A stretch of 41,412 nucleotides of DNA. Source: Candidatus Nitrosocosmicus sp. GTDB taxonomy: Archaea; Thermoproteota; Nitrososphaeria; Nitrososphaerales; Nitrososphaeraceae. Below, in pieces: positions 9,284-17,832 of this stretch (positions are counted from its first letter, which is position 1; each line of letters opens with the position of its first letter). The stretch is taken from the NCBI GenBank assembly GCA_029194465.1, contig JARFXS010000002.1:1-41412 (forward strand), written 5' to 3'. The notes under the pieces are model-generated. The model worked only from the letters and a program-made list of their open reading frames with translations. It was not told the DNA's origin and searched no databases. A program made the translations under genes and the position numbers.

Positions 9284-9673
9284 TCAAACAATTAATTTCT
9301 TCTTCGTGTTTATTCTCATTGATGATTTCATTGCAACCAAGATCCCTAATAATACTATAAATGCTATTTGAAAGACTTCTATCGCAATTGCCATGTCTCC
9401 AACCATTCCTCCTCTTCCAGTTATTGGATTTTCGGGTATTCTAGTAATAACCCATATAAGTACAAATGCAAAAGTTCCTGCTATGCCAATGTAATCCCAT
9501 ATTTTACCCCAATTTCTAATTGTAGGAACAATCCAAAAGACTTGAGCCAAACCACCTACCAGAAAAAGGATTGTAGAATTGGTATTATTGGCTGGGAGCA
9601 TATTTAGATGAAGAATGCCCGCGATTCCTGTACATATTGCTGCTGCTATGGAAATTAACAGAATCTTATTCAT
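9284..9673 (-). CDS. Four-helix membrane protein
   Basis: A 129-residue integral membrane protein with four hydrophobic segments: residues about 4-22, 33-52, 63-81 and 96-114. Polar loops are short and the C-terminus is basic (KSSMRINTKKKLIV). The segment RIPENPITGRGG between helices 3 and 4 is the most distinctive motif. I recognise the general type from thaumarchaeal genomes but no named family or function. The start is an ATG with AT-rich DNA just upstream. Confidence 0.6.
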   Translation of the reverse strand: MNKILLISIAAAICTGIAGILHLNMLPANNTNSTILFLVGGLAQVFWIVPTIRNWGKIWDYIGIAGTFAFVLIWVITRIPENPITGRGGMVGDMAIAIEVFQIAFIVLLGILVAMKSSMRINTKKKLIV

Positions 9674-10707
9674 TGCTAGTATAAAGGTATAAAACTATAT
9701 AACTTATTGATAAATTGCTTATTACAAGATGACAGGAAAAATTGATAGGATCCTATCATAGATATTGTTTATTCCTTGCTAGACTCTCTTCTTAGATCAA
9801 AAAATGATAATCAAGATAAATAATAAATAGGAATTTCTCCCAAGTCATTCTTACACCTGGATCAAAGGGTGAAACTCAAGTCTCATCACTTTTGCGCGTA
9901 GTGAGAGAGAAAAGTAGTAAAGGCTACATTCATGTGATAAGCATCATGACAGTTGAACAAATCTTGGTCATTATACCACAATCTGATAACCATGATGATG
10001 ACAGTAAAAAAATAGAAAGGTAACACTCCAATCTATCTTACCATTCTTGCATGAGAAAAAGATACAAAAGCATGAGAAAGTTCCCCATGCGAACTTCTAA
10101 TTGATGCCTTTATTACTTTTCTCTGCTTTTTCTAGAAATTTTACTGTGTTTAGATAACTTTTTATTTAGATCCTGTGATAAGGTTACCAAAAAGGAACAA
10201 TTTTTAGACTTCGCTTTTCAGATTTCGTCCTAAGGGGGAGATTAATTTTTCTATCAGAGGAGAAACCGAGTAATCTCAGATAGGTCATCTTGAGAATAAA
10301 CCATAGACCCGAGTTGTATATTTTCACAAAATTATATGATAGAAAGATAATTATTATTACTATTTTCCTATTGCGTAGGCATGCGGATAATTTCTGAAAT
10401 ATGGAGAAAGTATTGAATGAATCATATCTATTTTTGAGAGGCAAAATATTAATTCTCATCTAGCCAGTCAGAGATACTTTTTATTACATAAATTTGGAAT
10501 CTCATTTGGTTTCCTGATAGATGCTCTTTATAACTTTGATAATGTCAATTTGTCCCTTTTACATGCGAGTTTCGAAAAAAATTCAATATTGATTCTTGTA
10601 CCAATCATGTGAGTAGGTTGTTCCATCCTGAGGACATTTTTTCCCAATATTAATTTCTTATCAATATTGAGTATGAGAATTAGGAATAAATTTTAGAATG
10701 ATAGGAT
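9674..10707. other. Intergenic stretch holding repeat copy A
   Basis: The only structure I see is the repeat described separately (about 9789-10145). The rest, including 10146-10707, is plain AT-rich DNA without a credible reading frame. Confidence 0.4.
9789..10145 (+). repeat. Structured intergenic repeat, copy A
   Basis: Starts with an AT-rich block (9789-9836) shared with copy C. The core, 9906-10124, is closed by a 19-position stem: 9906-9924 pairs with 10106-10124 with one G-U and no mismatch. The left arm is followed by TACATTCATGTGATAAG. Before the right arm is the block GCATGAGAAAGTTCCCC then ATGCGAACTTCTAATTGAT, identical in copies B and C. A central block around 10020-10065 (GGTAACAC, TTACC) is shared only with C. 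A T-rich tail follows the right arm. It contains no reading frame. It is a candidate structured RNA gene or a miniature mobile element. Confidence 0.75.
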
Positions 10708-10719
10708 GTGAGATTAATT

Positions 10720-11284
10720 ATGGTGAAATATTTTTTTGTCCTAATCCTTACCACTCTTTTTCTTATAGGTTATGAGACACCTCAAATCTTAGGTGCTCAT
10801 CAAGGCACTTTGACTTGGAGTACCTTTAGATCCGATAAGTGTAAAATGAATATCGATTATCCAATAAATTTTACAGTCGAAGAAAACACAAATAATTTTG
10901 AAAACACTTTTGATTTCTCTATATATTCTAATAATCCATATATTAGAGTATTATTTGATTGTAACAATTTGGATGAAGTATCATCGGCAAATAACTATTC
11001 AAAAGTATTTCAAAAATACAAGAAAAATTGCTGGGTTATGATGATTTTGTGGTGGAAGATGTTAACAAGTCCAAGTGGAATGTAGACATGTTAAAGACTC
11101 TTTCATTTATCTATGCGAGCGGTGAGTGCACACACTGGTACGGTGACAACAAACGAGGTGATCTATGTTCCTCATAATAACGGGACTGTTACAATTAGGT
11201 TCATAGCATTATATTCTGATTTTGGTTCGGTTCAAACACAGGAATTAGAAAAAGAAATGATAAATTCTATCAGGTTCCATTGAT
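10720..11284 (+). pseudogene. Exported PsbP-like protein, broken by two frameshifts
   Basis: Starts with a signal peptide (MVKYFFVLILTTLFLIGYE, cleavage near ILGAHQG) and a first half typical of archaeal PsbP-like secreted proteins (GTLTWSTFRSDKCKMNIDYP, FDFSIYSNN). The frame is lost in an A-run near 11023-11027. It continues one frame over as LLGYDDFVVEDVNKSKWNVD, then returns to the first frame near 11115-11122 as AHTGTVTTNEVIYVPHNNG, and ends IRFIALYSDFGSVQTQELE and NSIRFH. One missing and one extra base would restore about 188 residues. An in-frame ATG four codons earlier (10708) is an alternative start. Function unknown. Confidence 0.65.
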
Positions 11285-12253
11285 TGAATGGAGTCTAGGG
11301 CCAATTTAGGATTTCGATTTTCCCTTAGGGATATATGATTTTCACCACTTGTAACCATCTCAAGATTAAGAATCCAAATTCAAAATAAGCAAAATTATTT
11401 TTATAGGAGGATACATTCCTTGGTTGTATAGTTGAACAGAAAGTAAAAAAGAAAGGCCAATCAAGACCAGCTCCTAGACTTTCTACCTCGATAACATGAA
11501 ATGATAATTTAGATTAAAATCAAATGGGATTTTTTTCATATCATATTTACTCTTAGACTTCGAAGGGTAATACACAAGTCTCAGTCTTGAATACCAAGAA
11601 AAAGACAATAAAGGCTACAATCATGTGACAAGTATCCTAAAATAGAACTCAGAGTGAATAACCTAGAATCAAATCGTAAATGATAAGGATAATAATCTAT
11701 TCGGTGATGAGATGGATTGGATAATGAGTTTGGCTTGAATGATAATATATCATTCAAAAAGGGACATAAAAGCATGAGAAAGTTCCCCATGCGAACTTCT
11801 AATTGATGCCTCTACTATTTCTTTTTCCTGCTTTAATTCTTGCTATTCGAGAAATTCTAATAGTCAAATTCTAAAATGAAAATTGACACTAATCATAAGT
11901 AGTCTTGTTGTACTATACTATGTCGATGACTGCCCAAAACTCAAAAGACTCATCCAATAGTTTAAGTAAATATTACAAAGCATTCATGAGAAAACTGACA
12001 ATAACCTTTAACAGGGTAGGTGGTAAATAATACCCGAACGAGATAAACACCTTAGCATAAAAATATTAAAGATCTTGACGAATTAAATGCAACCATTATC
12101 ATTAGACAAAGCACAATTTGATATATGATTCCGTTAGAGATTAACCAATACTGCTGTATTGCATATAGCATCAATGAACGGTGGTTCCATAATTGTTACT
12201 TTAAATCATACCTCTCTATTTATTCATACATTTCCATTCAAGAACCTGGGGAT
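11285..12253. other. Intergenic stretch holding repeat copy B
   Basis: Contains the repeat described separately (about 11498-11860). Outside it I see no gene. The 11860-12253 part is AT-rich with no recognised element. Confidence 0.4.
11498..11860 (+). repeat. Structured intergenic repeat, copy B (most diverged)
   Basis: Carries the left block CAATAAAGGCTACAATCATG (11606-11625) and the complete 3' block from GCATGAGAAAG to TTGATGCC (11772-11810), identical to A and C. Its middle is unrelated to theirs. The terminal stem is weaker: the outer GAAAAAGA (11598-11605) still pairs with TCTTTTTC (11819-11826), but the inner part has mismatches and a bulge. The upstream AT-rich block is recognisable but degraded. 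A T-rich tail and a shared CGAGAAATT follow. The intact 3' block next to a changed middle suggests that block is the part under constraint. Confidence 0.65.
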
Positions 12254-12565
12254 TTATAAAAGATCCCGGCTCTGTAAATATGTTTCAACTCTAGAACAAC
12301 TATTAAGATTCTCCTCATTGTCTTGACAAAAATTGTCCCACACCCGTTTTAATTGCTTATCACATAGTTCAACAGCAATACCTCTAGGAACATCCCAGTT
12401 ACAAACATCTACTAATTGATTATTTGTCGAGACTATCTCCATTAGATGTACGTCATTTTCCTTTTGTATAGATGTCTGTTCGACGGACATTATTATTACC
12501 AACGCTGACAAAGTCATTACCACCAGTACAGCTACGATTCCAATGACTATATCCTGCTTTACCAT
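12254..12565 (-). CDS. Small membrane-anchored protein with conserved-looking cysteines
   Basis: A 103-residue protein with one N-terminal transmembrane helix (residues about 6-28, IVIGIVAVLVVMTLSALVIIM). The rest is an extracytoplasmic domain with four cysteines, in DVCNWD, VELCDKQL, DNFCQDN and NSCSRVE. They are spaced so as to allow two disulphides in a small helical domain. No family is recognised. It lies between repeat copies B and C on the opposite strand. Confidence 0.55.
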   Translation of the reverse strand: MVKQDIVIGIVAVLVVMTLSALVIIMSVEQTSIQKENDVHLMEIVSTNNQLVDVCNWDVPRGIAVELCDKQLKRVWDNFCQDNEENLNSCSRVETYLQSRDLL

Positions 12566-12774
12566 TTCTTTAAGATAAGAAAAAGGAAAATTATCTATAT
12601 ACCATTGTTATTGTTCTCATTCTCTGTTCTGAGAATGAATCCTCATACAACTAAACATTAATCCTATGTCTGATGAATTTACGCATCCATTGCGTAGATG
12701 TACTTTAATTAAGGTATGATAATAACTAGAAATTCTTCCCGACTTAATGAGATGAAAAGACAACTTAAATTACA

Positions 12775-13125
12775 TTCTTAGATCAAAAAATGAAAATCTA
12801 GATCAATAATAAATAGGATTTCCTCCTATTATGCAATACTCAGACTCATTTAATGCGACTTTTGTGACTACACAAAATCTCGGACAAAAGTAATAAAGGC
12901 TACAATCATGTGATAAGTATCTAAAGGTCATAAAGCTCGGTCATTATACCACCCTCAACAGGAAAACCATGTTGGAAAATAATAGATAGGTAACACCCCA
13001 ATCTATCTTACCATTCTTGCATGAGAGAAAGATACAAAAGCATGAGAAAGTTCCCCATGCGAACTTCTAATTGATGCCTTTATTACTTTTCTCTTTTTTA
13101 TTAAATTTCTTACTCGAGAAATTAG
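12775..13125 (+). repeat. Structured intergenic repeat, copy C
   Basis: Close relative of copy A: the same upstream AT-rich block (12775-12823), the same left block (ending GGCTACAATCATGTGATAAG), the same central and 3' blocks, and a T-rich tail. The closing stem is 15 perfect pairs, 12886-12900 with 13076-13090. The interval between upstream block and stem is about 63 bases here and 70 in A, so the modules keep their spacing while the DNA between them diverges. No reading frame spans it. Confidence 0.75.
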
Positions 13126-13992
13126 AGGTCGTTGGAAAATACAGACAAATTTTATCCAAAAATATTGATTAATTTAATAGTACATGACTAGATACCTACG
13201 TCTCAGTATTATAGGAATCAGCTGATAAGATGGTCAAATACTGTAAGGGATGCAATGAGAAGACGACACATCCATATGATAAGTAAGTGGAGGATAAATC
13301 TCGGAATGAAGATTCTTGATGTTTAAGATGATTATTACCTTATTTATCAAAATGAAAATACTAAAACAGTTTGACAAGTAGGTACGGAATAGGAATATGT
13401 TCAATAATATAGATTCTATCAATTTTGTATTTGAGATTGGCGCAGACAAATGAATCGATGAGGGAAAATTAAGAATTCTAACTAAATACTCAAATCTGTT
13501 CCTTTGTACTCATTCTGCATCATTGCTTCATCAAATTTATGGTTAATTCTAGAACCATTCTGACTTCATAACTTTCTGATAAGGTAATCATCCTCTAACA
13601 ATAAAATCCTTCCAAGTTATTCCTAAATAATGGGACTACCAGGTTTAATCACACGATTCTGTATATCATCATCATTGTATTCTAACACCCATTAAGAAGG
13701 TTAGTTAAAGGATTACCTACCATCTATTCTAACTATTGATTCCTCAAATAATGGAATAAGTTGTAAAACTGCTTCTTTGAAAGCTCTATATTTGATGCCA
13801 ATAATAATTCAACATAATGGAAATATGAGGGGCTGAACGAACTACTGAACCAAATAAAAGTTATTTTCAAATTCAATAATCACAATATAAACTAAATATA
13901 TTCAGTTCCTAGAAAGATGCTGCACTAGACTGTATGTTGAATTATTAATCCACTCCAACGCATCAAGCCAAACATACATTCTTTTAGTTTGC

Positions 13993-14069
13993 GAGTGCAT
14001 GGAAGGGAAGTAAGACAGCTAGAGGTTTCTCACCGGTTCCCTCTACTACTTCCCGTTCCATCTCTACTC
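13993..14069 (+). ncRNA. Long imperfect hairpin (possible structured RNA or palindromic repeat)
   Basis: The arms ATGGAA-GGGAAGTA (13999-14012) and TACTTCCC-G-TTCCAT (about 14046-14061) pair almost fully with one bulged base, and outer GAGT/ACTC adds four pairs. A second stem AGAGG/CCTCT sits inside the loop. The element is more G+C-rich than its surroundings and lies about 390 bases beyond the stop of the oxidoreductase gene. It shares no sequence with the A-D repeats. It could be a small RNA, or a palindromic element of another kind. Confidence 0.45.
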
Positions 14070-14460
14070 ATCCATATTTTGGTCTTAATTCGTATTTATT
14101 CCTCAATATTGTTAGTTCAAAAATGGTCAACTCCATGGCGCAATATACAAGGTACAAGGATACAATTTCAAGATGCTCAAATGATGATCGAATCAATGAA
14201 TGAAGGGAGCAAATGTAATCATGACTAATCATACTAGAGTAACTAATAATATTCATATGTCTTTAAATTCAAAATTCCGTTCATAATCTTCGTGTATTTA
14301 CCCATTTGAATATCATTCAACTAAAATGTATAAATAGAAATATCAATCTTCATTTTTTTAATAAAAGTATTTTTTTGTAAATCATTCAAATTTGAAAAGT
14401 CAACTTGAAGCCTCTACGTTAGGTAAGGCAATTATTACCAATCCACATTGATTAGCAACA

Positions 14461-16071
14461 TTACTTGACCAACTTATTAAAATCTATCCCGAGATCGGAC
14501 AGGATTGTTTGAGCAGCATTTCTTCCGGGCGCCATTGAGACACCGGGGCCGGGATGACTTCCAGATCCACAAAGATATACGTTCTCTATCCCAGGAATTT
14601 TATAATTACATAATTGTGCTATCGGACGCATTGACTTAGTTTGATAAGGTAACAAGCTTCCACAGGCAAGTGTTCCTTTAATTGATGTAGAAGGTCTTTT
14701 TTCATAATCTGTTGGAGAGAATGTTGTTGTTTTTAAGATTGCGTTCATTAGATTAGGGATATAGTCTCTTGTAACCATTTCTATTATTTGAAGTGCGTAT
14801 CGGTCTTTTACCAGATTCCAATCTGATTCATGTTCATCTCTTCCTTTATTTTCAATTTTATATGGAACATTAGGTATGAGGAATTTTATTAAATGTTTAC
14901 CAACTGGAACCCTACTTGGATCCATAACCGAATCATTACTCATTATTGGAAGGGGATTTTCGGGTACTCTTCCACTTCTACATTCGGAGAAGAGTTTTGA
15001 AAAATATTCTAGCTCTGGAGGAGAAATATGCACCTGTGCTGATTTGTTTATTTCTTCTCCTGCCTTATACTCTAGTTTCTTACTTAAGGCTAAGTAAAGT
15101 CCAAAAATGGCATCACCCCATTCAATTCTCTTGATATCTCTTACTATATCAGAATCAACATTGTCTTCACCAATCAGGTTTAGAACCAATGTGTAGGGAT
15201 CGGTACTGGATGCAACTAGTCTATTAACTTTGATTCTGCGTCCATCTGAAAGACAAACTCCTATGGCTCTATCTTTCTCAATGACAATATCCGAAACTTT
15301 CGAATTAGTCATTATTTCTCCTCCTTTGGATTCAAGATACCTTGCTAAAGATAACGGTAGCTTTCCAAAACCCCCCTTAACGATGTTATTACCTTGATCT
15401 TGAATAGTTCCTGAGAAGAGATAACATAATTCTCCACCGCCTGCATCATCAGGAGAAAGACCTACAAATGCTGCAAATGTACCAAACATTATCTTGACTT
15501 CTTCGGATTCAAATTTCTCATTACACCAGGATCTCATTGATTGTAGTTGTTTTCTATAATCTTCAGAACTCACTTTAAGACGGTTTTCATCCTGCCCTTG
15601 AGAGTCCAAAGAACAGGGTGAAGAGTTTATGGAATTGATTAGAGCAATCTTATTTGAAAGAAATTCATTATATAATTTACTCCAAGTTTTCCCATCTTGA
15701 ATTGAAAATTTTTCAATACTTTTTACTGTTCTTTCTATTGAAGGATACATGGCAACATATTTACCATTTGGAAATACATGTGAATAGGATATTTCCGGAT
15801 AGACAAGTTCAAATCCATATTTACGCAGTCCTAATTCCATTGGAACTGGAGAATAGTTAGCGAGCTGATAACCAAACGCATGGACATCAGATTTGAAGCC
15901 AGGTAAAGTAACTTCTTCTGTTATTGTCATACCTCCTATTGAGTGATATTCTTCTAATACCAATACTTTAAGACCTGCTGTTGCAAGATAACAAGCACAA
16001 GTCAAACCATTATGTCCTGCTCCTATTACAATCGCATCGTATTGAGATGAGTATACAGATGAATTCACCAT
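14461..16071 (-). CDS. Phytoene desaturase-like FAD/NAD-dependent oxidoreductase
   Basis: About 536 residues from the ATG at 16071. The N-terminus has the Rossmann dinucleotide motif VIGAGHNGLTCACYLATAG with the acidic VLEE at its end, then GGMTITEEVTLPGF as in carotenoid desaturase and isomerase relatives. The C-terminus has the second FAD-binding motif, GIENVYLCGSGSHPGPGVSM with APGRNAA. These features place it in the amine-oxidase/phytoene-dehydrogenase-like group, closer to PYROXD2-type proteins than to true phytoene desaturases. Substrate unknown. The frame opens at a TTG at 16125, but a TATA-like box (TTTATAATAA, about 16128-16138) predicts transcription starting after that TTG, so the internal ATG is preferred. 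It is divergent from the thioredoxin-like gene. Confidence 0.85.
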   Translation of the reverse strand: MVNSSVYSSQYDAIVIGAGHNGLTCACYLATAGLKVLVLEEYHSIGGMTITEEVTLPGFKSDVHAFGYQLANYSPVPMELGLRKYGFELVYPEISYSHVFPNGKYVAMYPSIERTVKSIEKFSIQDGKTWSKLYNEFLSNKIALINSINSSPCSLDSQGQDENRLKVSSEDYRKQLQSMRSWCNEKFESEEVKIMFGTFAAFVGLSPDDAGGGELCYLFSGTIQDQGNNIVKGGFGKLPLSLARYLESKGGEIMTNSKVSDIVIEKDRAIGVCLSDGRRIKVNRLVASSTDPYTLVLNLIGEDNVDSDIVRDIKRIEWGDAIFGLYLALSKKLEYKAGEEINKSAQVHISPPELEYFSKLFSECRSGRVPENPLPIMSNDSVMDPSRVPVGKHLIKFLIPNVPYKIENKGRDEHESDWNLVKDRYALQIIEMVTRDYIPNLMNAILKTTTFSPTDYEKRPSTSIKGTLACGSLLPYQTKSMRPIAQLCNYKIPGIENVYLCGSGSHPGPGVSMAPGRNAAQTILSDLGIDFNKLVK

Positions 16072-16127
16072 TAAACCACTACGGATTAAGAATATTGACC
16101 TTAATGATTTAATAATTTCTTTCAATT

Positions 16128-16138
16128 ATTATAAACTA
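16128..16138 (-). promoter_or_regulatory. Putative TATA box of the oxidoreductase gene
   Basis: TTTATAATAA on the minus strand, about 60 bases before the chosen ATG at 16071. Transcription would begin near 16105, giving a leader of roughly 35 bases and excluding the upstream TTG as start. Confidence 0.35.
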
Positions 16139-16251
16139 ATTTGTCATAATTGAATTTTAGGCTCATGCTAAATCTATTGCAAAGCCTATCAGTTAACCTC
16201 TATTATTTTAGGTAACACTTTTTAGTAAAAAATTCACAATAATGCGATTCC

Positions 16252-16283
16252 AAATATCAAATATCAAATATCAAATATGAAAT
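16252..16283 (+). repeat. Short tandem repeat in a divergent promoter region
   Basis: About four head-to-tail copies of ATATCAA (the last one altered to ATATGAA) between the divergent oxidoreductase and thioredoxin-like genes. Such repeats can expand or contract and change promoter spacing, but nothing here shows that they do. Confidence 0.5.
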
Positions 16284-16471
16284 ATTTAGAGTGTTATCAA
16301 TTGGATGGGAAAACTGTTATTTTAGTTTGTTGATTATCCTTGGACAATAGATTTGTCATGTTGAGTACTTGATACGTGGCTGACAATGGCGAATACTAAA
16401 TATCCGAGTTGTCCTGTATGGTATTCAAAGTATATCTATAATAACAATAAAACCCAAGAAAATATTAACAA

Positions 16472-17752
16472 ATGAATCTTATTCATTTAGTCATTATAAT
16501 TGGGATTATTTCGGTGGCATCAATTGTTGGTTACATAACCATCAACTCCACTCTATTTGGCTATGCAATTGATGAGTCATTGAAAAAATCAGTATTAGTT
16601 AAAGACAAAGTAGAGAGTCTCGAAAAATCCATGACTACTGCCAATATTAGTGACGAAAAGGGGACTAATATTGATCCAGTGGTTCAAATTAAAAGGGCAC
16701 CTGAATTCCAGAAAATTGAAGACAATATAAATACAAAGAGTAACATGCCTGTGAACATCGCTTCATTGAAAGGAAATGTGGTACTTGTCAACTTTTGGAC
16801 TTATAGTTGTATCAATGTTTTAAGGACACTTCCACATCTTGAAGATTGGGATACAAAATATTCTGATAATGGATTAGTAATAGTTGGAATTCATACACCA
16901 GAATTTGAATTCGAAAAAAATGTGGAAAATGTAAAATCTGCAGTACAAAGATATGGAATAATGTATCCAGTCCTTCAGGACAATGCATATGGTACCTGGA
17001 ATGCATACGAGAACAGCTATTGGCCTAGAATGTATCTTGTGGATGCTCAAGGATATATAAGGTATGATAAGATCGGCGAATCTAATTACGATCGCACAGA
17101 AAAGGTAATTCAATCCCTTCTAAATGAAAGAAATGCCAATAAAAGTATAAAAAGTATGAATCACAATAATAATACTTATTTTGATAATAGCAAAGTAATT
17201 CAGAATACTAATAATAATACTGTTACTAATTTTCTCAGACAACCTGTCGATTTTTCAAAAATACAAACACCTGAATTGTATTTTGGAAACCAATCATCTC
17301 GTTCAGCAATAGGAAATCCTGAAGGATTTCATTTGGGTCAAACAATAGATTATTTCTTACCTTCAACATATACATCTTCATCGTTGTCAAATTCAACCAC
17401 CAAACCTAATACAATATATTTAGAAGGAAAATGGAAAAACAATCCCGATAATGTAGAATTACAAAGTAATACGGGTCACATATTACTAGACTATTCGGCA
17501 AAGTCTGTAAACATTGTAGTTGGTGTTAATAGCAGTGATAAAAATGAAAGTCAATTAACAGTATATGAAAACAATTCTTTGATATCGAATAAATCCAAAG
17601 GAATTGACATTGGAATTAATAGTAAATTCATTGCTAATGAGCCAAGGTTGTATAATATAGTGAATCACGGATCATACAGTGACGATAGTCATATACTTTT
17701 GATTGAAATTCATGGAAAAGGATTGCAAGCTTACGTATTTACATTTGGATAA
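16472..17752 (+). CDS. Membrane-anchored DipZ-type thioredoxin-like protein with a single active-site cysteine
   Basis: 426 residues: an N-terminal transmembrane anchor (about 4-28), a spacer, a TlpA/DipZ thioredoxin-like domain (about 75-220), an Asn-rich linker, and a C-terminal beta domain (about 260-426) like that at the end of DipZ proteins (IQTPELYFGN, then YLEGKWKNN, HILLDYSAKSVNIVVGV, ending GLQAYVFTFG). The thioredoxin core is typical (VVLVNFWTYSCIN, GLVIVGIHTPEFEFEKN, YWPRMYLVDAQGYI). The second active-site position is Val, so the motif is CINV with only Cys113. It therefore cannot form the usual internal disulphide and may act through mixed disulphides or not as a redox enzyme. No CcdA-type membrane domain is attached. 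It is extracytoplasmic by topology. Confidence 0.85.
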   Translation: MNLIHLVIIIGIISVASIVGYITINSTLFGYAIDESLKKSVLVKDKVESLEKSMTTANISDEKGTNIDPVVQIKRAPEFQKIEDNINTKSNMPVNIASLKGNVVLVNFWTYSCINVLRTLPHLEDWDTKYSDNGLVIVGIHTPEFEFEKNVENVKSAVQRYGIMYPVLQDNAYGTWNAYENSYWPRMYLVDAQGYIRYDKIGESNYDRTEKVIQSLLNERNANKSIKSMNHNNNTYFDNSKVIQNTNNNTVTNFLRQPVDFSKIQTPELYFGNQSSRSAIGNPEGFHLGQTIDYFLPSTYTSSSLSNSTTKPNTIYLEGKWKNNPDNVELQSNTGHILLDYSAKSVNIVVGVNSSDKNESQLTVYENNSLISNKSKGIDIGINSKFIANEPRLYNIVNHGSYSDDSHILLIEIHGKGLQAYVFTFG

Positions 17753-17832
17753 GTTACTGCACCAAATTAATAATCGGTAATAAATCTAAAGCATATTTCA
17801 TACTAACTTGTAGTAAATAAGATAAAATAAAG

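Larger units (their letters stand above)
12566..14460. other. Long gene-free stretch with repeat copy C and a long hairpin
   Basis: Nearly 1.9 kb without a convincing gene. It holds repeat copy C (12775-13125) and the imperfect palindrome at 13993-14069, both listed separately. On the minus strand around 13540-13860, short runs such as AFKEAVLQLIPLFEES look protein-like but are interrupted by stops, possibly an old gene remnant. Confidence 0.4.

Noticed and set aside
9171..9371. Plus-strand hydrophobic 66-codon frame
   Set aside because: Overlaps the 3' end of the four-helix membrane protein on the other strand; its hydrophobicity comes from T-rich DNA.
11581..11790. Minus-strand 69-codon frame inside repeat B
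   Set aside because: Lies within the structured repeat and is not preserved in copies A or C.
13234..13449. Minus-strand 71-codon frame after repeat C
   Set aside because: No family, no promoter, and composition like the surrounding non-coding DNA.
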